Positions 52,916 to 62,496 of a DNA stretch of 64,000 bases are shown here, piece after piece. The stretch is taken from contig NZ_JBBOSU010000001.1 in the NCBI RefSeq assembly GCF_038005225.1, positions 4,318,001-4,382,000 on the forward strand, given 5' to 3'. Both the position numbers and the translations under genes were made by a program. This stretch comes from Solibacillus sp. FSL K6-1523. GTDB lineage: Bacteria > Bacillota > Bacilli > Bacillales_A > Planococcaceae. Within the stretch, counting starts at the first letter, position 1, and each line of letters starts with the position of its first letter. The notes under the pieces were generated by a model, which ran no database searches, had not been told where the DNA came from, and saw only the letters and a list, made by a program, of their open reading frames with translations.

Positions 52916-54268
52916 TTATTCTTCCCTTTGTGGTGGTGTAAATTCAAGATTTAAGAATTTATTATATTCTTTACGGAATGCAAGGCTTACCGTACCGGTT
53001 GGACCGTTACGCTGCTTGGCTATAATAATTTCGATAATATCTTTACTCTCAGTTTCTTTGTCATAATAATCATCACGATATAAAAAGGCGACAATATCGG
53101 CATCTTGCTCAATTGAACCCGATTCACGAAGGTCACTCATCATCGGTCGTTTATCTTGACGTTGCTCTACACCACGGGAAAGCTGAGATAGTGCAATAAC
53201 TGGAACTTGCAACTCACGCGCTAATCCTTTTAGGGAACGTGAAATTTCTGATACTTCCTGTTGACGGTTTTCTCCTGGTTTCCCACTACCTAAAATAAGT
53301 TGTAAGTAATCGATTAAAATCATGCCTAGCCCATTTTCCTTCGCTAGACGTCTGCATTTTGCTCGAATATCCGTCATCCGTACACCAGGACTATCATCAA
53401 TAAAAATACCCGAGTTCGAAAGACTTCCCATCGCCATTGTTAACTTACGCCAATCTTCAGGTTCTAGAGCTCCTGTACGTAAGCGTTGTGCATCAATATT
53501 TCCCTCCGCACATAACATACGCATAACAAGTTGATCTGCACCCATCTCCAGTGAGAATATCGCTACATTTTCACGTGCTTTTACAGCAACGCTTTGTGCT
53601 ACGTTTAGTGCAAAGGCTGTTTTACCAACTGATGGACGTGCCGCAACAATAATTAAATCATTGCGTTGGAAACCAGCAGTCATATGGTCTAAATCACGGA
53701 AGCCTGTTGGAATCCCCGTTACATCTCCTTCACGTGATTGGAGCTGTTCAATATTATCAAAAGTTTGAACTAAAACATCTTTTACATGCTTAAAGTCTCC
53801 AGCGTTTTTACGATTAGATACTTCAAGCATTTTCTTTTCCGCTTCAGCTAATAGGATTTCTACCTCGTCTTCCCGCGTATAGCCATCTTCTGCAATTTTC
53901 GTTGCAACGCGAATTAAACGACGTAATAATGCCTTCTCCTCAACGATTTTTGCATAATGTGCAATATTCGCGGCTGTTGGAACTGCACTTGCAAGCTCTG
54001 TTAAATAGCTAAGTCCGCCTACATCTTCAAGTTCCTTTTTTGCTGAAAGCTCTTCTGTTACAGTAACAACGTCTATCGCTTTTCCCTTATCGCTTAACGT
54101 CAGCATCGTCTGGAAAATCTTTTGATGTGCGATATGATAAAAATCATCTGCCATAACGATTTCGGATGCTGTGATAAGTGCTTGTGGTTCAAGGAATATC
54201 GCGCCAATTACCGATTGCTCGGCTTCATGATTATGTGGCGGAACGCGGTCCATCATGGATTCGTTCAT
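52916..54268 (-). CDS. dnaB: Replicative DNA helicase (DnaB; called DnaC in B. subtilis)
   Basis: 450 residues: N-terminal DnaG-interacting domain (VPPHNHEAEQSVIGAIFLEP...) and C-terminal RecA-like motor with Walker A VAARPSVGKTAFALN (about 208-222), Walker B MILIDYLQLI and LSQLSRGVEQRQDKRPMMSDLRESGSIEQDADIV. Hexameric helicase at the replication fork. It lies 12 bases behind rplI in the conserved origin-flank operon; the AAGGAG site precedes the ATG. Confidence 0.97.
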   Translation of the reverse strand: MNESMMDRVPPHNHEAEQSVIGAIFLEPQALITASEIVMADDFYHIAHQKIFQTMLTLSDKGKAIDVVTVTEELSAKKELEDVGGLSYLTELASAVPTAANIAHYAKIVEEKALLRRLIRVATKIAEDGYTREDEVEILLAEAEKKMLEVSNRKNAGDFKHVKDVLVQTFDNIEQLQSREGDVTGIPTGFRDLDHMTAGFQRNDLIIVAARPSVGKTAFALNVAQSVAVKARENVAIFSLEMGADQLVMRMLCAEGNIDAQRLRTGALEPEDWRKLTMAMGSLSNSGIFIDDSPGVRMTDIRAKCRRLAKENGLGMILIDYLQLILGSGKPGENRQQEVSEISRSLKGLARELQVPVIALSQLSRGVEQRQDKRPMMSDLRESGSIEQDADIVAFLYRDDYYDKETESKDIIEIIIAKQRNGPTGTVSLAFRKEYNKFLNLEFTPPQREE

Positions 54269-54280
54269 AGTTGTCGCTCC

Positions 54281-54727
54281 TTATTCTTCAATTACATGTA
54301 CTTTTAACGTAGCCTTTACATCTAAGTGTAATTTTACTGGAATGTTCGCAAAGCCTAATGAACGAATACCGTCATTGCACTCCATTTTACGTTTATCGAC
54401 TTTAAAGCCATGTTTCTTTAATAGTGCATCCGCTACTTGTTTTGTTGATACAGAACCAAATAAACGGCCGCCTTCTCCAGACTTAGCTTTAATCTCTACT
54501 GTAATTGCTTCTAATTGTTCTTTTAAATCTTTTGCTGCTTGTAATTCAGCCGCTGCATTTTTTTCTTCTAAACGTTTTTGTCCTTGTAATTCACTCATTG
54601 CTTGGTTGTTTGCTTCTTTCGCATGACCGTTTTTAATTAAAAAGTTGCGTGCATACCCTTCTGCTACATCTTTAACTTCACCTTTTTTACCTCTACCTTT
54701 TACATCTTTTAAGAATACGACTTTCAT
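54281..54727 (-). CDS. rplI: 50S ribosomal protein L9
   Basis: 148 residues: N-terminal rRNA-binding domain [36 protein letters not shown], long connecting helix (about 40-75) and C-terminal domain. Standard L9. The ATG overlaps the gdpP stop as ATGA, so translation follows gdpP. Confidence 0.97.
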   Translation of the reverse strand: MKVVFLKDVKGRGKKGEVKDVAEGYARNFLIKNGHAKEANNQAMSELQGQKRLEEKNAAAELQAAKDLKEQLEAITVEIKAKSGEGGRLFGSVSTKQVADALLKKHGFKVDKRKMECNDGIRSLGFANIPVKLHLDVKATLKVHVIEE

Positions 54728-56697
54728 TGTTCATTACTCCCTTCGACTATTTCATTAATTGCTTCAATTAAGTAATTTTTCACTTCACCAATTGAGTTTG
54801 CTTCCATTTGTGTTGCCGCGTTCGTTAAATGTCCTCCACCACCGAGCTTCTCCATAATGAGCTGGACATTGACTTCTCCAAGCGAACGGGCACTTATCCC
54901 AATGAGGCCATCACTACGATGGGCAATAACAAATGATGCCGAAACATCCTTCATCGTCAGTAAAATATCTGCAGTTTGTGCGATTAATACTGAATCATAT
55001 GCTTTATTATCTTCTCCATTCGCAATGGCAATTCCTTTATGAGGGAATTGTACCGTTTGAATAATTTTTGAACGGGCAACATACGTATCTACATCTTCCT
55101 TTAAAAGACGTTGAATTAAGATTGTATCTGCTCCACGTGTCCGTAAATAGGAAGCAGCTTCAAATGTGCGGGCGCCCGTTCGTAATGTGAAGCTTTTCGT
55201 ATCGACAATAATCCCTGACAATAATGCCGTTGCTTCGAGCATTGCTAATTTTTCTAGTTGTGGTTGGTATTCCAATAATTCCGTTACGAGCTCCGCAGTG
55301 GACGATGCATATGGCTCCATATAGACAAGCGTCGGATTTTCAATGAATTCTTCACCGCGACGATGATGGTCAATCACGACTACTTTGTCCGTTTTACTAA
55401 GTAATCGCTGATCCACTGCCATACTCGGTTTATGGGTATCAACAACAATGACTAGCGATTTCGACGTAATTTTAGATAGTGCTTCTTCTGGTGTAATGAA
55501 ACAGTCATAGAAATCCGTCTTTTCTTTGATTTCATCCATCAGACGCCCTACACTGCCTCGCACTTCATCAAAGTTAACGACAACATAACCATCAATTTCA
55601 TTCATTACTGCCATTTTGCGTACACCTACACAGGCGCCGATAGAATCCATATCCGGATGTTTATGTCCCATAACAAAGATCCTATCACTATCCTGAATTA
55701 AATCACGTAAAGCGTGTGAAATGACACGTGCACGTACTCTTGTGCGCTTTTCTACAGGGTTTGTTTTCCCTCCATAGAAACGTAACTTTCCATTTGGCTG
55801 TTTAATCGCTACTTGGTCGCCACCACGCCCCAAAACTAAATCGAGACTGGATTGTGCAAGTTGCCCTAACTCTACTAAAGAAGCTGAACCATTACCAACC
55901 CCAACACTTAATGTTAATGAAAGGTTTTTCTGCAACGTCTTTTCACGCATAACATCTAAAATTGAGAAGCGCTTTTGCTCTAATTCGCTTAAGATTGATT
56001 CATTTAAAACGGCGATGAATCGATCGGATGCAATTCGTTTTGCATAAATACCGTAATGCGCGGACCATTCATTAATAATAGAAGTAACCATCGTATTCGT
56101 TAAGCTGCGTGATTGATCATCCATACCCGATGTAATTTCATCATAATTATCAATGAATAAAATAGCTAACACCGTTTGGTCTGCAAAATATTGCGTTTCC
56201 ATTTCTACTTGCTCTGTCACATCAAAGAAGTAAAGCAGCTTTTCTTCCTTCTTATAAAACACACGATATTTTCGATCGCGGATAGTAATCGTCATTTCAC
56301 TCTTCTGTTCTTGATTGATTAACGTATATAAACTTTCTGATAAAGCAAACAAATCATGACCGATTAACGTATCCGTATCAAGCATTTTCAACATAAATGG
56401 ATTCGCCCATTCAATAGCAAATTGGTCATTAATTAGTAAAATCCCAATCGGCATTTCTAAAAAGGCCTCTTCGCCAACCTTCTTCATTCGAAAAGAAAGC
56501 GATTCAATATGCTTTTCTGTTTCCATATACGTAATCGCTTCCACTTTCCAAGCATATACAATGAATACAGTAAAAATTAAAGTATAGGCAATACCAATCC
56601 ATAAACTCCAACTTACCATAAGGATAGCTGTAACTATACCGAGTGCGGATAGTGCTATAAGTGGGTATCGAATTGGTCTTTGACGAATAGTCCCCAT
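54724..56697 (-). CDS. gdpP: Cyclic di-AMP phosphodiesterase GdpP (YybT)
   Basis: 657 residues: two membrane helices (about 10-50), a PAS-like heme-binding domain (about 85-150), a degenerate GGDEF domain (about 170-300) and a DHH/DHHA1 phosphodiesterase ([35 protein letters not shown], and [11 protein letters not shown] near the end). Hydrolyses c-di-AMP to pApA, controlling turgor, potassium and wall stress. Between yybS and rplI, as in all Bacillales. Confidence 0.97.
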   Translation of the reverse strand: MGTIRQRPIRYPLIALSALGIVTAILMVSWSLWIGIAYTLIFTVFIVYAWKVEAITYMETEKHIESLSFRMKKVGEEAFLEMPIGILLINDQFAIEWANPFMLKMLDTDTLIGHDLFALSESLYTLINQEQKSEMTITIRDRKYRVFYKKEEKLLYFFDVTEQVEMETQYFADQTVLAILFIDNYDEITSGMDDQSRSLTNTMVTSIINEWSAHYGIYAKRIASDRFIAVLNESILSELEQKRFSILDVMREKTLQKNLSLTLSVGVGNGSASLVELGQLAQSSLDLVLGRGGDQVAIKQPNGKLRFYGGKTNPVEKRTRVRARVISHALRDLIQDSDRIFVMGHKHPDMDSIGACVGVRKMAVMNEIDGYVVVNFDEVRGSVGRLMDEIKEKTDFYDCFITPEEALSKITSKSLVIVVDTHKPSMAVDQRLLSKTDKVVVIDHHRRGEEFIENPTLVYMEPYASSTAELVTELLEYQPQLEKLAMLEATALLSGIIVDTKSFTLRTGARTFEAASYLRTRGADTILIQRLLKEDVDTYVARSKIIQTVQFPHKGIAIANGEDNKAYDSVLIAQTADILLTMKDVSASFVIAHRSDGLIGISARSLGEVNVQLIMEKLGGGGHLTNAATQMEANSIGEVKNYLIEAINEIVEGSNEQ

Positions 56698-56710
56698 TTA
56701 AATCAGCTCC

Positions 56711-57652
56711 TCATTTTTGTTTCTTTGCCTGAATATACTCACGAATATTAAACCCTAGATCAATAATCCCAAGCAAGATGACAAATGAATACAGTGGTAT
56801 AGCTACAATTGTGCTGAGAACTTTTAACATTCTCGGTAAACCAAATGTATCGATTGTAAAATGGATAACAGAAATCCCTTGTAACGTAAGTAATACCCAT
56901 AAAATGAGCGATACATTGATCATAACTACATACAAGGATGTGCCAAGCTCTGGTTGAACAAATAAATTAATTGTCAATGTAATTAAGTAATACCATAAAA
57001 CAGCTCTTGGTAATCGTAAATGACTGAAGCTCGAGAATTTTGGAACATCCACTTTAAAGCGTTTAACAATCGGTAAATTGATTGAAATGAAAATGAATGC
57101 AAATACAAATACTGCTAATGTAATCGAAGCGGGGATTGTCATTTCCACCACGCTAAACATTTCCGCCAAAGTTTCTTTTGAAATCGGTGCCTGACCTGTC
57201 ATTTTTTCAACTAAGTCAAGTGACTCTTCATAACTTTTCCGCATTAATACAAGTGAATCATTAATAAAGTCAAACTCAAATAAACGTAGGGAAATCAAAT
57301 ATTGAATAGCAAATGTAATTAATAACACAATACTTGTAGAAATAAACATAAAGACTTTGCTTCTTTTATTATAAATGGCATCACCTATCGCCATCCCGGC
57401 AGCAGCAAAGATTAAAGAAGCTGGTAAAATAATTAAGCCACCAATAAAAAACGTAATAATGACGGCTATGAACGTAACTAATATTGATGATTTCCTATCA
57501 TATGTCGCGCTATACCAAATGATCGGTAAAGGGGCAATAAGCATCGCAATAAAACCCGCTAAAGGCACATAAAAGATAATAGCCATTAACACGGTAAATA
57601 GTGCAATCATCATAGCTCCTTGTGCTAGCTTCCTTGACTGATTATTTTGCAT
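56711..57652 (-). CDS. yybS: YybS, DUF2232 membrane protein
   Basis: 313 residues with about eight membrane helices (FTVLMAIIFYVPLAGFIAMLIAPLPIIWYSATYDRKSS at the start is diagnostic). DUF2232 proteins are unassigned; they resemble ECF-type S-components by topology. It lies 13 bases before gdpP. The dispersed repeat copy D sits directly upstream. Confidence 0.92.
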   Translation of the reverse strand: MQNNQSRKLAQGAMMIALFTVLMAIIFYVPLAGFIAMLIAPLPIIWYSATYDRKSSILVTFIAVIITFFIGGLIILPASLIFAAAGMAIGDAIYNKRSKVFMFISTSIVLLITFAIQYLISLRLFEFDFINDSLVLMRKSYEESLDLVEKMTGQAPISKETLAEMFSVVEMTIPASITLAVFVFAFIFISINLPIVKRFKVDVPKFSSFSHLRLPRAVLWYYLITLTINLFVQPELGTSLYVVMINVSLILWVLLTLQGISVIHFTIDTFGLPRMLKVLSTIVAIPLYSFVILLGIIDLGFNIREYIQAKKQK

Positions 57653-57673
57653 GGAGAACCTTCCTTTATCTAA

Positions 57674-57933
57674 ATCAATTACGCCTCGGCTAGCTTTTGT
57701 CCAGATTTTTTCCGAGCTTGAGGGCCACAGGACATGGGTTAATCAGCCGTTGTCACACGATGTGACGCTTTAAGGCTGACTTCCTCTTTAAAACTCCTTT
57801 AAAGATCTGTGACATTCCACCCGGGACAATTACTTGATTCAACCTGGATTTGAACCCTCATTAAATTAAGGGTATATCTGGAATTTATCCCGTACTTTAT
57901 AGAAGTGAAGGACTTTTGCTGAATCAAGTTAAA
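57674..57933 (+). repeat. Dispersed intergenic repeat, copy D (longest)
   Basis: Runs from ATCAATTACGCCTCGGC to GCTGAATCAAGTTAAA. Inside are TCCAGATTTTTTCCGAGCT, TCACACGATGTGACG, AAAGATCTGTGACATTCC, TACTTGATTC, ATTTGAACCC and ATCCCGTACTT boxes, in the order found in the other copies. Between rpsR and yybS. Confidence 0.8.
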
Positions 57934-58063
57934 AAACTTTTCTCACCATTCCATTGTACCATTTTTGGATGTGCAAACAAATATGCGTTACTGGAATGCC
58001 AAAGAATTTGCTTATATGGCTATATTTCTTTCATCGCTTCCTATTTATTTGACCAAATAAAAA

Positions 58064-58103
58064 AAACCGTTCAACTTTCTTTTTCAAGAAAGTCGAACGG
58101 TTT
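58064..58103 (-). terminator. Terminator of the rpsF-ssb-rpsR operon
   Basis: A 16-bp stem (AAACCGTTCGACTTTC with its partner, one G-U pair) and eight-base loop, followed on the minus strand by TTTTTTTTATT; 36 bases past the rpsR stop. Confidence 0.93.
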
Positions 58104-58138
58104 TGAATGTTTTAGCATTTGTAACGCCAAAGCAATTC

Positions 58139-58375
58139 TTATTTTTCTTCTGCAACGAATGGTAATAAAGCCATAATACGAGAAACTTTAATTGCAGATG
58201 TAAGTTTACGTTGGTATTTAGCTGAAGTACCTGTTACGCGACGTGGTAAAATTTTACCGCGCTCAGAGATGAATTTCTTTAAAAGATCTACATCTTTGTA
58301 GTCGATGTGCGTAATGTTATTCGAAGTGAAGTAGCAAACTTTACGGCGTTTGCGGCCTCCGCGACGTGGTGCCAT
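58139..58375 (-). CDS. rpsR: 30S ribosomal protein S18
   Basis: 78 residues; [70 protein letters not shown] is the whole S18 family pattern. Forms a pair with S6 on the 30S platform. Third gene of rpsF-ssb-rpsR. Confidence 0.98.
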   Translation of the reverse strand: MAPRRGGRKRRKVCYFTSNNITHIDYKDVDLLKKFISERGKILPRRVTGTSAKYQRKLTSAIKVSRIMALLPFVAEEK

Positions 58376-58420
58376 TATGGGTGTCCTCCTTTAATTTTTA
58401 ATTTATAGATGTTTGAACTC

Positions 58421-58996
58421 TTAGAACGGTAAGTCGTCCTCTGATACTTCAATCGGTCCTTTGCTATTCGCAAATGGATCTTCATCTACACGTGTATAAT
58501 TTTGCTGATTTTGAGGTGGCTGTGGCTGTTGTTGATACGAACCATAAGAATCCTGCTGTGGTTGCGCGCCGCCATATTGAGCATTTGGTTGGCTATTATA
58601 AGACGGCTGGCCGCCTCCATAATTTTGTTGCCCACCATATTGCTGATTTGGCATACCTTGAGATGCGTTTGCTCCTCCGCGCGGCTCTAAGAACTGCACA
58701 GAATCTGCTACGACATCCGTCGTATAAACACGTTTACCATCTTGTCCTTCAAAGCTACCTGTTTGGATACGCCCTTCAACACCAATCAAACTTCCTTTTC
58801 TCATGAAGTTTGCTAAGTTCTCCGCTTGTTTTCTCCAAGCAATGCAACCAATAAAGTCCGCTTCTTTTTCACCAGATTGACTTGAAAATGTACGATTTAC
58901 AGCAATAGTAAAACGTGCCATTGGAATGCCACTTGGTGTATATCGAAGCTCAGGATCTTTTGTTAGCCTTCCGACTAATACTACACGGTTAATCAT
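58421..58996 (-). CDS. ssb: Single-stranded DNA-binding protein
   Basis: 191 residues: N-terminal OB fold ([37 protein letters not shown]..., [40 protein letters not shown]), a long Gln/Gly/Tyr/Pro-rich linker (about 110-175) and the acidic tail EVSEDDLPF, the docking site for repair and replication partners. The essential SsbA form, in its usual place between rpsF and rpsR. Confidence 0.98.
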   Translation of the reverse strand: MINRVVLVGRLTKDPELRYTPSGIPMARFTIAVNRTFSSQSGEKEADFIGCIAWRKQAENLANFMRKGSLIGVEGRIQTGSFEGQDGKRVYTTDVVADSVQFLEPRGGANASQGMPNQQYGGQQNYGGGQPSYNSQPNAQYGGAQPQQDSYGSYQQQPQPPQNQQNYTRVDEDPFANSKGPIEVSEDDLPF

Positions 58997-59031
58997 CAGT
59001 TCAACCTCCTTTTTCAGCAGATAAGTTAAAA

Positions 59032-59322
59032 TTATTTTGCGTCTTCACGAACAGCGATATGACGGATAATGTCTTCGCTAATGTTAGCTAAACGAATATA
59101 TTCGTTGATTGCAACTGAATCAGCGTTTACTTTCACGATTTGGTAGAAACCTTCGCGTAAGTCGTTGATTTCATAAGCTAAGCGGCGTTTGCCCCAATCT
59201 TTTGCTTCAACGATTTCAGCACCATTTGAAGTTAAAATTTCGTTGAAACGCTCTACTAAAGCTTTCTTCGCATCTTCTTCAATGTTTGGGCGGATAATGT
59301 ACATTAATTCGTACTTTCTCAT
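59032..59322 (-). CDS. rpsF: 30S ribosomal protein S6
   Basis: 96 residues starting [23 protein letters not shown] and ending [12 protein letters not shown], complete S6. ATG 59322 follows AAGGAGGTG; the frame extends upstream to 59373 without a start signal. A hairpin just before the site (GCTC-T-CCTA with TAGG-GAGC, 59351-59371) could be the place where the S6:S18 complex represses translation, as known in other bacteria; not shown here. Confidence 0.97.
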   Translation of the reverse strand: MRKYELMYIIRPNIEEDAKKALVERFNEILTSNGAEIVEAKDWGKRRLAYEINDLREGFYQIVKVNADSVAINEYIRLANISEDIIRHIAVREDAK

Positions 59323-59494
59323 TTGTATTTGCACCTCCTTATGGACTTGGGCTCTCCTAAAAATAGGGAGCAAGGAGTAAGTAAATTCTATTACTCACAT
59401 CAATGAATTTTAGCATAATACATATTGACATTCAAGTAATATCTTTTTTTCCCCTACTATTATTTTTATTTTCAATCATTTTTATGACTTCATT

Positions 59495-60508
59495 TTAAGG
59501 CGTTAAAAAAACATGCTGACTTGCTGTACAGAAATTGCGCCATGAATAACTAAGTTCACTCGTTTCCAAAACTGCCTCCATACCGAAATATCTCATAAGT
59601 AATTGAAGCACATTCGTTATTTCATTGGATGCAGTTTGACAAAATTGAGAAAACTCCCGTAGTAATTGCTCATCTATTTGTAGTTGTGTGTGCTGTTGCC
59701 ATAGTGTTTCTACTCGTGCATCAAACTCAACTTCAATTTCGTTAATAATTGTTTGTGCTCGTTGGATCTTTTCTGAGACGAGTTGATAGCGGCTATGCTC
59801 CACATTAAACTTCTCGTTAAGTGCCTGTTGCTGCTTCAATAAAACATTATGTGCCATCCCAATGACTAACGAAAAGAATGAACTTTCTGAAAACGTTAAA
59901 AATGGGAAGGTATGTACAGGAAGATTGTAGTTATTTTGAATTTGATCAAATTCAAATGTTTCTGTATCTTTAACAAATACCTCTTCAAGTTGAATTGTAT
60001 GGCTTGCAGTTGCTTTTAACCCAATCGCTTGCCAATCCTGTTCAATCGTTACATCTGCACGTTTGACGCTACATGTCACCATTTCCCCATTTTCTTCATT
60101 TATTGTATTCATTGTAAAAGTAGTAGCATAATCTGCGCCACTGCAATAATGCCATCTTCCTGAAATAATATAGCCACCTTCTACTTTACGTGCTATACCA
60201 TCTGGCTTACCGCTTCCTGAAATGACTGCATTTTCAGGTTCAAAATGCATTTCTCCTACATGCGCTTGAAATAATGGAAGAAACATATTTCCTCCAGAAC
60301 CAATCGTCACAGCCCATCCAATATTGCCATCTAATTGGCCCATCTGACGGAAAATTTTTATACCGTCTATTAAGTTTTTCCCGAGTCCACCTAATGTATC
60401 CGGCACAAACACCTTTAATAGCTTTCGGTCATAAAGGGCTTCTAATATTTCTGTAGATATTGTCTTTGAAATTTCTAATTCATCTCTTTTTATTGCCACA
60501 TCAAGCAT
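59495..60508 (-). CDS. Acyl-CoA dehydrogenase-family flavoprotein (monooxygenase-like branch)
   Basis: 337 residues of the acyl-CoA dehydrogenase fold: helical N-terminal domain (LKVFVPDTLGGLGKNLIDGIKIFRQMGQLDGNIGW), central beta domain (ISGSGKPDGIARKVEGGYIISGRWHYCSGADYATTFTMN) and a short C-terminal helical domain. The ISGxWxYCSGxxxA stretch is typical of the DszC/HsaA/HpaB-like flavin monooxygenase side rather than of true dehydrogenases. It starts at ATG 60508 behind GGAGAGG. It is inserted between rpsF and ychF, where relatives have no such gene; no flavin reductase is near. Substrate unknown. Confidence 0.75.
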   Translation of the reverse strand: MLDVAIKRDELEISKTISTEILEALYDRKLLKVFVPDTLGGLGKNLIDGIKIFRQMGQLDGNIGWAVTIGSGGNMFLPLFQAHVGEMHFEPENAVISGSGKPDGIARKVEGGYIISGRWHYCSGADYATTFTMNTINEENGEMVTCSVKRADVTIEQDWQAIGLKATASHTIQLEEVFVKDTETFEFDQIQNNYNLPVHTFPFLTFSESSFFSLVIGMAHNVLLKQQQALNEKFNVEHSRYQLVSEKIQRAQTIINEIEVEFDARVETLWQQHTQLQIDEQLLREFSQFCQTASNEITNVLQLLMRYFGMEAVLETSELSYSWRNFCTASQHVFLTP

Positions 60509-60570
60509 CTCTATCTTCCTCTCCTTCTGTACGCTTACTTGGAATTTTATACTTTTCTCTCTACAAAAAA

Positions 60571-60605
60571 AGAGTTGTTCCCAAAATTTCTTTTTGGACA
60601 ACTCT
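60571..60605. terminator. Bidirectional terminator after ychF
   Basis: AGAGTTGT-T-CC pairs with GG-ACAACTCT (one bulge) with T-runs on both strands (seven on the minus side). It ends the ychF transcript between repeat copy E and the acyl-CoA dehydrogenase-like gene. Confidence 0.85.
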
Positions 60606-60614
60606 TTTTCTTAG

Positions 60615-60730
60615 ATCAATTACGCCCCGGCGTAATTGCGTCCAGATTTTTTCGAGCTCGCTCGAAAAGCTTCCCTTAAAAATCTGTGACATCCGCCGGG
60701 GCTTAACTTGATTCTGCTGAATCAAGTTAA
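60615..60730 (+). repeat. Dispersed intergenic repeat, copy E
   Basis: Begins with a perfect palindrome (arms CAATTACGCC/GGCGTAATTG, 60617-60638) and ends with another (AACTTGATTC/GAATCAAGTT). Between them GCCCCGGCG (60624) pairs with CGCCGGGGC (60694), AGATTTTT with AAAAATCT, and TTTTCGAGC with GCTCGAAAA: one long nested hairpin. Its last bases supply the TAA stop codon of ychF. Confidence 0.82.
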
Positions 60731-61827
60731 ACGTTGAAACGGAATAATAGAACATCGCCGTCTTGGACAATGTACTCTTTACCTTCTGAACGAACTTTAC
60801 CAGATTCTTTTGCTACTGCTTGTGAACCAGCTTCTACTAAATCATCAAAAGCAACTGTTTCAGCACGAATGAAGCCGCGCTCGAAGTCAGAGTGGATGAC
60901 ACCCGCACATTGTGGTGCTTTCATGCCTTTACGGAACGTCCACGCACGTACTTCTTGTACACCTGCAGTGAAATATGTTGCTAAGCCAAGTAAATCATAA
61001 GAAGAACGGATTAATTGGTCTAATCCTGATTCTTTAATGCCTAACTCTTCTAGGAACATTTCCTTTTCTTCATCTTCTAACTCAGAAATTTCTTCTTCTA
61101 CTTTTGCACAAATCGTAATGACGTGAGCGCCTTCTTTTACTGCAAAATCACGTACCATTTGAACGTATTTATTGTTATCCGCATCAGCAACTTCATCTTC
61201 TGATACATTGGCTACGTAAAGCATTGGCTTAATCGTTAACAAATGTAAGCCTTTAATTACTTTAAATTCATCTTCAGAAAGTTCTACTGCACGTGCAGGT
61301 TGTTCATTTTCTAAAGTTTCTTTAATCTTTGCTAAAATCGGCTCTTCAATCAGTGCCTCTTTATCTTTTTGCTTTGCCATTTTTGAAACTTTTTGTAAAC
61401 GTTTGTCTACTGATTCTAAATCGGCCAATATTAACTCTAAGTTGATTACTTCAATGTCATCGATTGGATTAACCGTTCCTGATACGTGCGTAATATTTTC
61501 GTCTTCAAAACAACGAACAACTTGGCAAATCGCATCTACATCACGAATATGTGATAAAAACTTATTCCCTAAGCCTTCTCCTTGAGATGCTCCTTTTACG
61601 ATACCCGCGATATCTGTGAACTCAAAAGAAGTTGGAACTGTTTTCTTAGGTGTAACGAGTTCCGTTAACTTTTGTAAACGATAATCTGGAACTTCTACTA
61701 CTCCAACGTTTGGATCGATTGTTGCGAATGGGTAGTTGGCAGCAAGTGCCCCCGCTTTTGTAATTGCATTGAATAATGTTGATTTTCCTACGTTTGGTAA
61801 ACCAACAATACCAGCTGTTAATGCCAT
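60727..61827 (-). CDS. ychF: Redox-regulated ribosome-associated ATPase YchF (OLA1/EngD family)
   Basis: 366 residues: G domain with P-loop GLPNVGKSTLFNAIT (about 7-21), DIAGIVKGASQGEGLGNKFL, the NVSE motif replacing NKxD (which gives ATP preference), a coiled-coil arm (about 130-200) and a C-terminal TGS domain ending VQDGDVLLFRFNV. ATG 61827 matches the family; the GTG at 61836 lies beside the weak site. The stop codon lies within the end of repeat copy E. Confidence 0.97.
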   Translation of the reverse strand: MALTAGIVGLPNVGKSTLFNAITKAGALAANYPFATIDPNVGVVEVPDYRLQKLTELVTPKKTVPTSFEFTDIAGIVKGASQGEGLGNKFLSHIRDVDAICQVVRCFEDENITHVSGTVNPIDDIEVINLELILADLESVDKRLQKVSKMAKQKDKEALIEEPILAKIKETLENEQPARAVELSEDEFKVIKGLHLLTIKPMLYVANVSEDEVADADNNKYVQMVRDFAVKEGAHVITICAKVEEEISELEDEEKEMFLEELGIKESGLDQLIRSSYDLLGLATYFTAGVQEVRAWTFRKGMKAPQCAGVIHSDFERGFIRAETVAFDDLVEAGSQAVAKESGKVRSEGKEYIVQDGDVLLFRFNV

Positions 61828-61924
61828 AAAAGACACAACCTTTCTATATTTAGTCCGTAAATTTCTACTTTTTTATAACCTTGTCTATTATATTGATTCC
61901 TCGTACAAAAGTCTATTTTACAAT

Positions 61925-62125
61925 TTATTGTGCACTCTCTGAACGAAGTACCTTTTTTAATTTCTTATCAAATTCCCGACGTGGAATCATGACACTATGT
62001 CCACAACCTTCACATTTAATGCGAATATCCGCGCCCAAGCGAATAACTTTCCATTCATTTGTGCCACAAGGATGTTGTTTTTTCATCTCAACAATGTCAT
62101 TTAATAAATATTGCTTTGCTTCCAT
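61925..62125 (-). CDS. yyzM: YyzM-like DUF951 protein
   Basis: 66 residues: YLLNDIVEMKKQHPCGTNEWKVIRLGADIRIKCEGCGHSVMIPRREFDKKLKKV. The HPCG and CEGCG cysteines suggest a zinc site. DUF951 is conserved next to ychF in Bacillota; role unknown, nucleic-acid binding is likely from its basic OB-like make-up. Probably the first gene of a unit with ychF (98-base gap). Confidence 0.92.
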   Translation of the reverse strand: MEAKQYLLNDIVEMKKQHPCGTNEWKVIRLGADIRIKCEGCGHSVMIPRREFDKKLKKVLRSESAQ

Positions 62126-62496
62126 TACTTATTTCCCTCCTTGAACTTTCTCATAGAACATCATTTTGGCACCGCAATAAATAACGGTATACTTACAAGC
62201 TCTCCATATTGCTATGGCAAAGTATCAAATAAGTTTGAATGACTTTTGGGGCTTTTTCAATACCTACCTCTAATGCAACTTGCATATCAATCATTGTTAT
62301 AAATTATTAACTGAAAAGTTCCAATGTATGACGTGCCATTCTCTTAAATTAGTTGTTGTTGGAGATAAATATTCCCCCAAATTTTCCATCTCTTGTATAA
62401 CAATCTTTCAAATTGAATATACTGCATACATATATCGTATCTTATAAGATTTCTCAGGTCAGCCACTATAAAATTAGGAAAGTGAGTTTATGCATT
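62126..62496. other. Intergenic region between yyzM and yyaC
   Basis: About 370 AT-rich bases holding the promoters of two divergent genes. yyaC of B. subtilis is transcribed by a sporulation sigma factor; I could not assign a matching promoter with confidence. A 33-codon frame on the minus strand (62230-62330 region) lacks a ribosome binding site. Confidence 0.5.

Noticed and set aside
62230-62340. A 33-codon minus-strand frame upstream of yyaC
   Set aside because: No ribosome binding site and no recognisable content.
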